This document shows, piece by piece, positions 1 through 5,616 of a stretch of 5,733 nt of DNA. The DNA is from Chitinivibrionales bacterium. GTDB lineage: Bacteria > Fibrobacterota > Chitinivibrionia > Chitinivibrionales > JANQEN01. Each line of letters begins with the position of its first letter. The stretch's first letter is position 1. The notes under the pieces were generated by a model. The model made no database searches, had not been told where the DNA came from, and worked only from the letters and a program-made list of their open reading frames with translations. A program made the position numbers and the translations under genes. The DNA lies in NCBI GenBank assembly GCA_030593665.1, contig JAUVGS010000158.1, positions 1 to 5,733 on the forward strand, given 5' to 3'.

Positions 1-1
1 T

Positions 2-889
2 ATACAAATGGCATGGCCGGGTGAAGTAACCGTGACATTGCAGAACGGCGCAAATGACTATACCGGGTGCAGAGATGTTCATATCGGGAATGAAGAAGGT
101 AATCCCTGCTCTGACGGAGTAAACAACGGGGAATATACCAAGCTGGTTCTGACCTTTTTCAAGTCTTGAGACGGCGACATAACATGGGCCCGGGTGGCCG
201 TTGCATTCGACCTTTCCGTCATTCCTGCGGATGCGGTTATCAGCAACGCGGAATTAGCCGTGTATAAATTCGATGAGTTTATGCTTGCCAAAGGAGAAGC
301 TGATAATACAATCCATACAATAACCGCTCACTGGCAGGAATCCGGAACCAATTGGAGCCAGCCATGGACAAAGGAGGGTGGGGATTATGTGGTGCCGGAG
401 ATTGACAATTACCATTACGACGGCACGGAGAATAATGTATGGCAAACGTTTCATGTAACCGCAACGGTGAAAGAATTTCATGCGAATCCCGACAAAAACT
501 ATGGGTTTATGATAATTTCCGATCCTGATAATGACGACGACATACAGGCAAGCTATTACCATTCATCGGAATCTTCCGATACAAAGAAACGGCCTAAATT
601 AACGATTACCTATGAAGGGACTACATATACTGTCGGCGATGTCTCAAAAAGTATTAAACAAAGTATAAAGATACATAGAACGTCGAATTCGATTTTACTT
701 TATTTACCCTTCAGCGGCAATTATTCTATTGTCATTTCTGAGATTCTGGGAAGAGAGATTTATTCACATACTGTAAAGGATGGCCGGAACAGGTATGCAA
801 TGCCGCTTCCCGCAACATCGGGTGCGTATATTGTCAACGTGCGCGGCCCGAAAGAAAAAGCGGCGGGGAAGTTCTTGTTTGTCCGGTAG
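2..889 (+). pseudogene. DNRLRE-domain secreted protein with T9SS-like C-terminal signal, left-truncated, interrupted by in-frame TGA
   Basis: One frame runs from the left edge to TAG at 887-889, broken only by TGA at 167-169. The 55 codons before the stop include VTLQNGANDYTG, which looks like the start of a DNRLRE beta-sandwich. The same frame then continues directly with DGDITWARVAVAFDLSVIP, the family's middle strands. Later family-like pieces are HWQESGTNW, a 'VTATVKEFHANPDKNYGF' strand, and YYHSSES...RPKLTITY. The domain therefore spans the stop. The last 75 or so residues (SILLYLPFSG..., ISEILGREIY, TSGAYIVNV, GKFLFVR) resemble a T9SS type A sorting domain, so the product would be exported to the cell surface. 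DNRLRE modules occur in secreted carbohydrate-binding or structural proteins; the ligand here is unknown. The GTG at 194 could be called as a start, but it lies inside the domain and has no Shine-Dalgarno sequence, so I do not accept it. The true N-terminus lies outside the window. A nonsense mutation, a sequencing error or readthrough could each explain the TGA. Confidence 0.72.
167..169 (+). other. In-frame TGA interrupting the DNRLRE domain
   Basis: The codons around it read F-F-K-S-(TGA)-D-G-D-I-T-W, with no change of frame on either side. One base change (TGG to TGA) would restore Trp; CGA (Arg) and GGA (Gly) are also one step away. The other three frames use TGG for all 17 of their Trp residues and read correctly with TGA as stop, so genome-wide recoding of TGA is very unlikely. 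Confidence 0.8.
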
Positions 890-1059
890 TCGTAACGATT
901 TGAGAGGGAAAAACAATTGAGTGAGAGCGAACGATCTGAAAAAATGAATCGGGAAGTTGAATAAAAAGATGAAATATTCTATGGTTGGATTTAAACCTAT
1001 AGATAAGCGACTGGCCGGGAGTTTTTTCGCTATGCTCTATGCCGGCCTATCGATTTGCC

Positions 1060-1120
1060 CCAAAAAGCCGGATTCCGGCCTAAAAGCATGCGGGAATGAC
1101 GGCAAACAGGTGCTTTTTGG
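1060..1120. repeat. REP-like palindromic element, possible bidirectional terminator
   Basis: The outer arms are a perfect 9-nt inverted repeat, CCAAAAAGC at 1060-1068 and GCTTTTTGG at 1112-1120. Inside, GCCGGATTCC and GGGAATGACGGC form a second, imperfect pairing around a TAAAAGCATGC centre. A small alternative hairpin, GCCGG-ATT-CCGGC, lies at 1067-1079. The inner core resembles the widespread 'ATTCCCGC...GCGGGAAT' type of dispersed bacterial palindrome, judged from memory. It lies between convergent genes ending at 889 and 1145. Each outer arm contributes a run of five T on one strand, so it could stop transcription from both sides. A shorter inverted repeat, GGCCGG 1013-1018 / CCGGCC 1042-1047, lies just upstream. 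Other genomic copies cannot be checked here. Confidence 0.6.
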
Positions 1121-1144
1121 ACAGATATTAATTACACTATACCA

Positions 1145-1807
1145 CTATCTGCAAACAAGACCTATTACGACCTGCTTTTTATTCAGAACAGTTTGGTTCC
1201 GCACAGCGCTGACCAGATACAAGCCGGATGCCATTTCAGGAAGTTTAACTTGAGATTGACTATTATTACATGGATGTAAGAAAATATTTTTTCCCGATAA
1301 GTCAGTTATTACAATCTTATCACCCTTTTGTAAATTGTAACCAGGGTAAAGAATGTCGTTGGTGATTGTAAAGTAAGGTGTCGGTGTACCTTTGTTAAAT
1401 GAAGTGAAATCAATATTGGTAGGAGCTTCTTCTGTTGTAAATGAAAATTTAATTTCTGAAGTTTTGGAGCCGTATTTTCGAATGAAATTTACGTAATATT
1501 TTGTATCAGACTCCAGATCCTCAATTTTCGTTTTGGAAGGACTCAGTGACAGGTTTTCTGAATTACCATATTGCTGAGTTTTTCCCCATTCCAGTTTGTA
1601 AGTGTGACCGCTGCTCTTTTTATCATGCCAGTCAATTTCTGCATAGGTTTGACAGGCAGCTCCCGTGTCAATAATAAGTTGTCCCGTAGCGGATGTCACT
1701 CCATCAATGTCAGGAATCCTGGAACAATCTTCCTGGCCAATACAGAGGGACCCCAAAAACAGGAGTGACAAAAAGGAAATAACGTGAATTTTGATGTGGC
1801 TATTCAT
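1145..1807 (-). CDS. Secreted fibronectin type III-like protein with T9SS-like C-terminal sorting domain
   Basis: This is a complete 220-residue frame. The start is fixed by GGAGGT (1813-1818) five bases before the ATG. Residues 1-24 form a signal peptide: a short N-region (MNSHIKIH), a hydrophobic stretch VISFLSLLFLGSLCIG, and likely cleavage before Gln25. The Cys at 22 lacks a good lipobox, so a lipoprotein is unlikely. Residues of about 40-127 look like a fibronectin type III beta-sandwich: AEIDW, HTYKLEWG, the 'L.SDTKYYVNF' strand and SEIKFSFTTEEAP. Residues of about 150-216 resemble a T9SS type A sorting domain (KIVITDLSGKNIF, KLPEMASGLYLVSAV, KKQVVI), followed by an unusual short GLVCR end. 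Five cysteines (22, 28, 52, 180, 219) could form disulfides after export. No catalytic motif is visible, so a binding or surface role is inferred and the specific function is unknown. It converges on the DNRLRE gene and diverges from the C25 protease gene. Confidence 0.78.
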   Translation of the reverse strand: MNSHIKIHVISFLSLLFLGSLCIGQEDCSRIPDIDGVTSATGQLIIDTGAACQTYAEIDWHDKKSSGHTYKLEWGKTQQYGNSENLSLSPSKTKIEDLESDTKYYVNFIRKYGSKTSEIKFSFTTEEAPTNIDFTSFNKGTPTPYFTITNDILYPGYNLQKGDKIVITDLSGKNIFLHPCNNSQSQVKLPEMASGLYLVSAVRNQTVLNKKQVVIGLVCR

Positions 1808-1812
1808 AGTAC

Positions 1813-1818
1813 ACCTCC
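1813..1818 (-). promoter_or_regulatory. Ribosome binding site of the FnIII-like gene
   Basis: ACCTCC on the plus strand reads GGAGGT on the minus strand, with a 5-nt spacer to the ATG at 1807-1805. It is a strong Shine-Dalgarno match and decides the start. A TATAAT on the minus strand (1828-1823) lies so close to it that it is unlikely to be the working -10 element. Confidence 0.8.
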
Positions 1819-1866
1819 ACAGATTATAGATAAACGTAAAGACATTTCAGTAGTATATAACTACCC

Positions 1867-1908
1867 CTATATACAGCTATTGCAGGCTATATAACGCTAT
1901 TCAACAGG
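1867..1908. repeat. Imperfect tandem direct repeat, two units of about 21 bp
   Basis: Unit one (1867-1886) and unit two (1887-1908) both begin CTATATA, share GCTATT in the middle and end in AGG, with two bases inserted in the second. They lie 60-100 bp upstream of the FnIII-like gene's start, a position suited to a regulator binding as a repeat or to slipped-strand variation. No clear -35/-10 pair could be assigned. Confidence 0.45.
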
Positions 1909-1945
1909 TCGAATATTGATCTGAAACGGCAACTAATTATGTAGA

Positions 1946-1961
1946 AAGAATTAGAATTCTT
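1946..1961. promoter_or_regulatory. Perfect short palindrome, operator-like
   Basis: AAGAATT-AG-AATTCTT is a 7-bp perfect inverted repeat with a 2-bp centre, about 140 bp upstream of the minus-strand gene. Its size and symmetry fit a dimeric regulator site, and its short centre makes it a poor RNA hairpin. Palindromes of this AT-rich composition can arise by chance. Confidence 0.25.
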
Positions 1962-2190
1962 CCCTTCCCTTTTACTAAAATAATCAATGTTATTTAGCGA
2001 GTGTTATTTTTTATTGGAGTACTGGGAAGTACCTGTGGTAGCGGTGGGGTCCAGTTCGAAAGTTCAACATTGCTGATTTCACATTGTCCTATGTACACAT
2101 TTTTTTTGCAATGAGCCGGGGGAGGGGGCGGTTTTAGTGTTTACCAAGATATAAGCAAAAAATGGCCAAATAAGGCTTTAAACGCAAAGT

Positions 2191-2205
2191 TCACAATTCT
2201 TGTGA
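2191..2205. promoter_or_regulatory. Palindrome TCACAATTCTTGTGA, operator-like
   Basis: Two perfect 6-bp arms (TCACAA / TTGTGA) flank TTC. It lies 12 bp before an AT-rich tandem repeat rich in TATA-like words. The arms recall sites of dimeric helix-turn-helix regulators, but no regulator can be named. A plus-strand promoter reading towards the protease gene would fit, with TTGTGA as a weak -35 element. Confidence 0.3.
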
Positions 2206-2217
2206 GCAATTTATTCT

Positions 2218-2251
2218 GGCTATAGTATAAATTTTAGGCTATATTATAAAT
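2218..2251. repeat. Tandem 15-bp direct repeat, period 19
   Basis: GGCTATAGTATAAAT (2218-2232) and GGCTATATTATAAAT (2237-2251) match at 14 of 15 positions and are separated by TTTA. Both units contain TATA-rich words that could act as -10 elements on either strand. The repeat directly follows the palindrome at 2191-2205, so the two may form one control region. Confidence 0.5.
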
Positions 2252-2507
2252 AGGAAGTTGTAAGACTTCTGCATGATTTGTTCACAGAGTGAGTCATTCG
2301 GGTCTTATAACTACTTTAATCTACAATAACTTATGCATTTGGGAGAGGGGAGGACAATGCGTAGGTTTACTTCAAGAGGGACTGACGTCCACTCATACTG
2401 TTATTAATACTCTCTGCAAAGATATTAGCTGGTGCGTATACTTTTACCAGCAATGCAATACTGTTGGTACGAGGTCAAATTCGGTGATCGTAGAATTATC
2501 AATCGTG

Positions 2508-2604
2508 AGGTAATTGCAAAAGTCGAACTATAATAGAAAAACTCCTCATAAGTCCCCACTTGAGGGGGATTTCGGGGGTGTTAGTGAGACTTTTGCAATT
2601 ACCT
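2508..2604. mobile_element. MITE-like non-autonomous element with 4-bp target duplication
   Basis: The ends are perfect inverted repeats, AGGTAATTGCAAAAGTC at 2508-2524 and its complement at 2588-2604. Pairing continues inwards after a 2-base mismatch with ACTA (2527-2530) and TAGT (2582-2585). Directly outside, CGTG occurs at 2504-2507 and again at 2605-2608, as expected for a 4-bp target-site duplication. If the outermost G/C pair is included, the inverted repeat is 18 bp. The 97-bp body has no transposase. It contains an inner hairpin, AAGTCCCC 2550-2557 with GGGGATTT 2565-2572 (one G-U pair), so the whole element can fold into a long stem with a side hairpin. It ends about 50 bp before the protease start codon. 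The G-rich inner motif resembles repeats common in FCB-group and other environmental bacteria, judged from memory. The parent insertion sequence is unknown. Confidence 0.72.
2529..2534 (+). promoter_or_regulatory. Perfect TATAAT inside the MITE, possible -10 element
   Basis: TATAAT lies within the left half of the MITE and points at the protease gene 120 bp downstream. No good -35 hexamer stands 16-18 bp upstream; TTGCAA at 2514 is only 9 bp away. A promoter carried in by the element is therefore possible but weakly supported. Confidence 0.25.
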
Positions 2605-2639
2605 CGTGGATGTTTACATTTTTTTTAGCCGTTACCTTT

Positions 2640-2647
2640 AAAGGAGG
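2640..2647 (+). promoter_or_regulatory. Ribosome binding site of the C25 protease gene
   Basis: AAAGGAGG lies five bases before the ATG at 2653. It is a near-ideal Shine-Dalgarno sequence and fixes the start. A run of eight T lies just upstream at 2619-2626. Confidence 0.85.
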
Positions 2648-2652
2648 GTATA

Positions 2653-5013
2653 ATGAAATCTCTTTTTACTATTCTGATTTGCATGAGTTTGACCATTTAC
2701 AGCCGAACGGTACCATTAAACTTTATTAAAGCAGATTACCCGATTATTGTATCCGATGAGAAGGACGGTGTCGTGATACTGTCCCTGTCTCTTGATGAGA
2801 TAAAAGTTAATGACATTGATGTGGAGGGTACGACCTACCAATATATTGGTTTGCGGGGATTTGGTCATTTTTATGATCTTGGTTCGCCCCGGGTTCCGTA
2901 TCGTGCGATAAATCTTGCAACGGCCGGCACGCCAAATGTTAAAATTACCATTCTTGAAGCGGATGAGATTATTTTGAAAGACTATCTGCTGCACCCCTGT
3001 CTTGAACTTCAGGCCGGAGTTGCCGGAGTTGAAGATAAGCTGCCTCCTTTCAGGAAGAATCAGACTCTCTACTCGACCAACCGGTTTTATCCGGCGCAGC
3101 CTTTTAAAGTTTTAGAGACACAAACACTTCAGGGTGTACCGGTAACCCGTATTGCGATACTGCCAATTTCTCATAATCCGGTAACAAAAGAGCTCAAAGT
3201 GTATAAAAATCTTAAACTCAGGATAAGCTATATAAAAGCCACTGATAACCATCTCTCATATTTGCATGGAAATTCATTTAAGCTTCTTAAGAACTCAGTT
3301 GTAAACAAGAAACCGCTTCTTGATTTTGCCAGAAGAAATTCAATGGATACGTATGGCGGTTCGGTGTTAATCATTACCCATAGTAAATATGATGAAGCCG
3401 CAGAAACACTGGCCCAATGGCAGCGTATGAAGGGATATGATGTTGCTATAGAATCAGGTTCGTCCTGGTCAACCAGTAATATTAAAAGCACTATTCGGGA
3501 CAAGTATAATAATTCCAATCCAAAGCTCGGCTATTTTATCCTGTTAGGAGACCATAATGATGTCCCGGCAGAAATGAAAAGCAATGTGGCAACAGACAAC
3601 TATTATGCATCCATGGATAGCGATTATAAACCGGAAGTTGCACGGGGGCGTATGTCTGTATCGAGCAATACCGAGGCTATGCGGTTTGTCAACAAGATAA
3701 TCCAGTATGAAAAGAATCCAACGGATGATGCGGATTTTTATAAGAAGGGCCTGGCCTGCGGTGAGTATTCCGACCGTGAAGGTGACGTGGGTTATGCTGA
3801 TCGAAGGTTCGCACAGACTATCGAAGATATAAAACTACATCTGGATTCTCTTGGGTATGAAAATGAACGTGTCTATTATGCCCGCTCAAATGTTACTCCC
3901 AAATACTGGAACAGGGGAAGCTATTCCTGGGGAGAGCCTATTCCCGATTATCTTAAAAAGCCAACCTTTCCGTGGGATGGGAGCGGTAGTGATGTTGCGA
4001 GTGCCATTAACAAAGGTGTTTTTCTCATTTATCAATATGATCATGGCATGGAAAAAGGATGGGGTGCGCCTAATTTTACCAATACACACGTCAGTACACT
4101 TACCAATGGGGATAAACTTCCTATCCTTTACAGCATCAACTGCCTGACTGGAAAATTCAATGCGAGCGATGTCTGTTTTTGTGAAAAACTAACCCGTATG
4201 GATGGTGGCGTTGTTGGTATTTATGGCGCGACAACCCTTAGTTACAGCGGGCCAAATGAAGCGATACTTGAAGGGCTCATTGACGCTACGTGGCCGGAAC
4301 TTCTCCTTAAAACTCCTAACACGCCAAATCCTAACGTGAAAGATCATGACCGAATATTCGTCATGGGTGATATTATTACTCAGGGTATGATCAGAATGAC
4401 GGAAACATGGTCATCATCACACGAGAAGCACTACACAATGTATCACTGGTTCGGTGATCCGACTATGCGTGTCTGGACAATGAAGCCCCGTGATATAACT
4501 GTCAGTCACACTGATAAAGTTGGAACTGACGCCACTACGTTCGAGTTGAAGGGCATGAATATCACGGAAGGGTGCGCGACACTGTATAATATCGCTGACA
4601 AGAAGATTATCGGGAAGGTTATGATTAGCGGAGCTGCGGCAGCTTTAAGCATTACAAGCCCTATGAGTAATGGAAAGGCAACGCTTACTATTACCTCGCA
4701 GGATTACAGACCATATATAAAAGAACTGGAAGTAGGAAATACAAGCATTACCAGTGTATCGCTCAAAAGTGTTCCCTCTATTTCTATTGTCGGATCAAAG
4801 TTGCATGTTGTTCTTCCAAAAAACCGGGATTCCCGGATTACTCTTAATAATGTGAAAGGAAGAATGATAAAGGAATGGAACAAAAGTAATTTGAATAACT
4901 CAGGGACAACGAGTATTGATTTGAGAGATATTGGTATTAACAGTGGTATTTACTTTGTTAGATATTATGCTGGTGATAAGGTTTTTCAGAAACAGGTTAC
5001 CTTTATGAAATAG
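2653..5013 (+). CDS. Gingipain-like cysteine protease (peptidase family C25) with T9SS sorting domain
   Basis: This is a complete 786-residue secreted protease. Residues 1 to about 18 are a signal peptide (MK, then SLFTILICMSLTIYS). Residues of about 25-220 resemble the gingipain propeptide, with GFGHFYDLGSPRVPYRAI and the 'VTRIAILPISHNPVTKELKVY' region. Residues of about 234-610 form the C25 catalytic domain: GGSVLIITHSKY, YFILLGDHNDVP (295-305), TDNYYAS (314-320), ARGRMSV (330-336), YDHG with the likely catalytic His464, INCLTG with the likely catalytic Cys497, GIYGAT, and the hallmark HWFGDPTM (598-605). In this family a Cys/His pair cleaves peptide bonds after removal of the propeptide. 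Residues of about 611-695 match the Ig-like domain that follows gingipain catalytic domains (ending DYRPYIKELEV). Residues of about 705-786 are a clear T9SS type A sorting domain (ITLNNVKGRMIKEW, GINSGIYFVRYY, QVTFMK). Substrate preference (Arg, Lys or other) cannot be read from the sequence. PorU, the T9SS sortase, also belongs to C25 but is usually longer, so an ordinary secreted protease is more likely. All expected catalytic motifs are present. A MITE lies just upstream. Confidence 0.93.
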   Translation: MKSLFTILICMSLTIYSRTVPLNFIKADYPIIVSDEKDGVVILSLSLDEIKVNDIDVEGTTYQYIGLRGFGHFYDLGSPRVPYRAINLATAGTPNVKITILEADEIILKDYLLHPCLELQAGVAGVEDKLPPFRKNQTLYSTNRFYPAQPFKVLETQTLQGVPVTRIAILPISHNPVTKELKVYKNLKLRISYIKATDNHLSYLHGNSFKLLKNSVVNKKPLLDFARRNSMDTYGGSVLIITHSKYDEAAETLAQWQRMKGYDVAIESGSSWSTSNIKSTIRDKYNNSNPKLGYFILLGDHNDVPAEMKSNVATDNYYASMDSDYKPEVARGRMSVSSNTEAMRFVNKIIQYEKNPTDDADFYKKGLACGEYSDREGDVGYADRRFAQTIEDIKLHLDSLGYENERVYYARSNVTPKYWNRGSYSWGEPIPDYLKKPTFPWDGSGSDVASAINKGVFLIYQYDHGMEKGWGAPNFTNTHVSTLTNGDKLPILYSINCLTGKFNASDVCFCEKLTRMDGGVVGIYGATTLSYSGPNEAILEGLIDATWPELLLKTPNTPNPNVKDHDRIFVMGDIITQGMIRMTETWSSSHEKHYTMYHWFGDPTMRVWTMKPRDITVSHTDKVGTDATTFELKGMNITEGCATLYNIADKKIIGKVMISGAAAALSITSPMSNGKATLTITSQDYRPYIKELEVGNTSITSVSLKSVPSISIVGSKLHVVLPKNRDSRITLNNVKGRMIKEWNKSNLNNSGTTSIDLRDIGINSGIYFVRYYAGDKVFQKQVTFMK

Positions 5014-5188
5014 GTATTTGTTTTTGATCATCGGTAGTTTTGTGGGAAATATAAACGTGTTAGTGGAGTAAGTTGTAGTAGGAATCTCGTGGGGAACTAC
5101 GTCGTGAGAGGCTGGGTAACTTCGGGTTTAGCTTAATCATGGGTGTTTCAAGCTGTTTCTGTGTACGATTGCTTTATCCACCCTATGT

Positions 5189-5220
5189 GGGCTAAAAACG
5201 AAACTAAGACAATTTAGCCC
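5189..5220. repeat. Inverted repeat GGGCTAAA / TTTAGCCC with 16-nt loop
   Basis: The arms are perfect over 8 bp (5189-5196 and 5213-5220). A competing smaller hairpin, CCAC 5178-5181 with GTGG 5187-5190, shares two bases with the left arm, so the two structures exclude each other. No T-run follows directly, so it is not a standard terminator. It could be a structured 3' UTR or a small element. Confidence 0.4.
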
Positions 5221-5305
5221 GGACTTTTGCGGCGGGTGTTTTTGGATAACATGTTTAATTTCAACCAGCCTCGTTTTTTCCGACAACCGAACGATTTCCG
5301 GGAAA

Positions 5306-5350
5306 AGTTATCACGGAAATTCGTGATAGTTGCCTTTTTACATTTTTTTT
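5306..5350 (+). terminator. Probable rho-independent terminator downstream of the protease gene
   Basis: TATCACG (5309-5315) pairs perfectly with CGTGATA (5322-5328) around GAAATT. The stem extends to 5306/5331 through two G-U pairs and one A-U pair. It is followed by GCC and T-rich sequence (TTTTT at 5335-5339 and eight T at 5343-5350), which favours termination on the plus strand. It lies almost 300 bases after the protease stop codon, so the transcript would have a long 3' UTR. Confidence 0.5.
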
Positions 5351-5616
5351 CACCGCGCGTACAAATACACAACATAGAGAATTGAACCTATGATTTTTCG
5401 GGAATCTTGAAAATATTTCTGGATTAAACAAGGCTTTGTTCAGGCACTGCACCAAAAAACAACAAAATGTGACCACCGTCACAGACAAACTGAAATCTAT
5501 TTCGTATTTTATCAGTAAAAAAAATGGTATATCGCTATAAAAATTAGTAGTTTTAATGATGCAAGCTTTGCATATCAGTACCCATTGCAAAATCAGAGAT
5601 CCAGACCCGGCGCAAT

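Larger units (their letters stand above)
1808..2503. other. Long AT-rich divergent intergenic region without a convincing gene
   Basis: About 700 bases separate the FnIII-like gene from the MITE upstream of the protease gene. The open frames here are short, lack good ribosome binding sites and give protein-like sequence of no recognisable kind. A GGGGAGGA before an ATG at 2357 leads only to 16 codons. The region must hold the promoter of the minus-strand gene and possibly that of the protease. It contains two tandem direct repeats (1867-1908 and 2218-2251), two palindromes (1946-1961 and 2191-2205) and a G-rich tract around 2117-2130. I see no tRNA, riboswitch or rRNA. Confidence 0.6.
5014..5616. 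other. Intergenic region without a convincing gene; several hairpins
   Basis: About 600 bases follow the protease. A minus-strand open frame (5620-5261) is rich in Cys, Phe and Ile, has no recognisable domain and no good ribosome binding site, so I do not call it. Structures seen are an 8-bp stem at 5189-5220, a terminator-like stem at 5306-5331, and a small palindrome ATGCAA-GCT-TTGCAT at 5559-5573. Near 5584, ATTGCAAAA matches the core of the MITE terminal repeat at 2514-2522. The stretch 5113-5179 has an unexpected resemblance to the E. coli lac leader (see findings). Confidence 0.55.

Noticed and set aside
167..169. Genome-wide recoding of TGA as Trp
   Set aside because: The other frames use TGG for every Trp, and the 786-codon protease contains no in-frame TGA.
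167..199. TGA as selenocysteine, with GGCC-CGGGT-GGCC (187-199) as a SECIS-like hairpin
   Set aside because: The stem is only four pairs, the distance and loop do not match a bacterial SECIS well, and DNRLRE domains have no redox Cys at this place.
957..1253. 98-codon plus-strand open frame in the convergent gap
   Set aside because: It starts at TTG without a ribosome binding site, runs through the palindromic repeat and overlaps the end of the minus-strand FnIII-like gene. The peptide has no recognisable domain.
2030..2075. GTTCGAA within 2053-2062 as a tRNA T-loop
   Set aside because: No matching acceptor, D-arm or anticodon stems could be found around it.
2289..2513. 74-codon plus-strand open frame
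   Set aside because: No ribosome binding site, no recognisable domain, and it ends in the MITE terminal repeat. The composition looks like translated non-coding sequence.
2514..2729. 71-codon plus-strand open frame through the MITE into the protease gene
   Set aside because: Its first half is a translation of the MITE hairpin and its second half is an out-of-frame reading of the protease start.
5060..5140. 26-codon minus-strand frame beginning MIKLNPKL in the lac-like stretch
   Set aside because: No Shine-Dalgarno sequence, no homology of the peptide to LacZ beyond the first residues, and very short.
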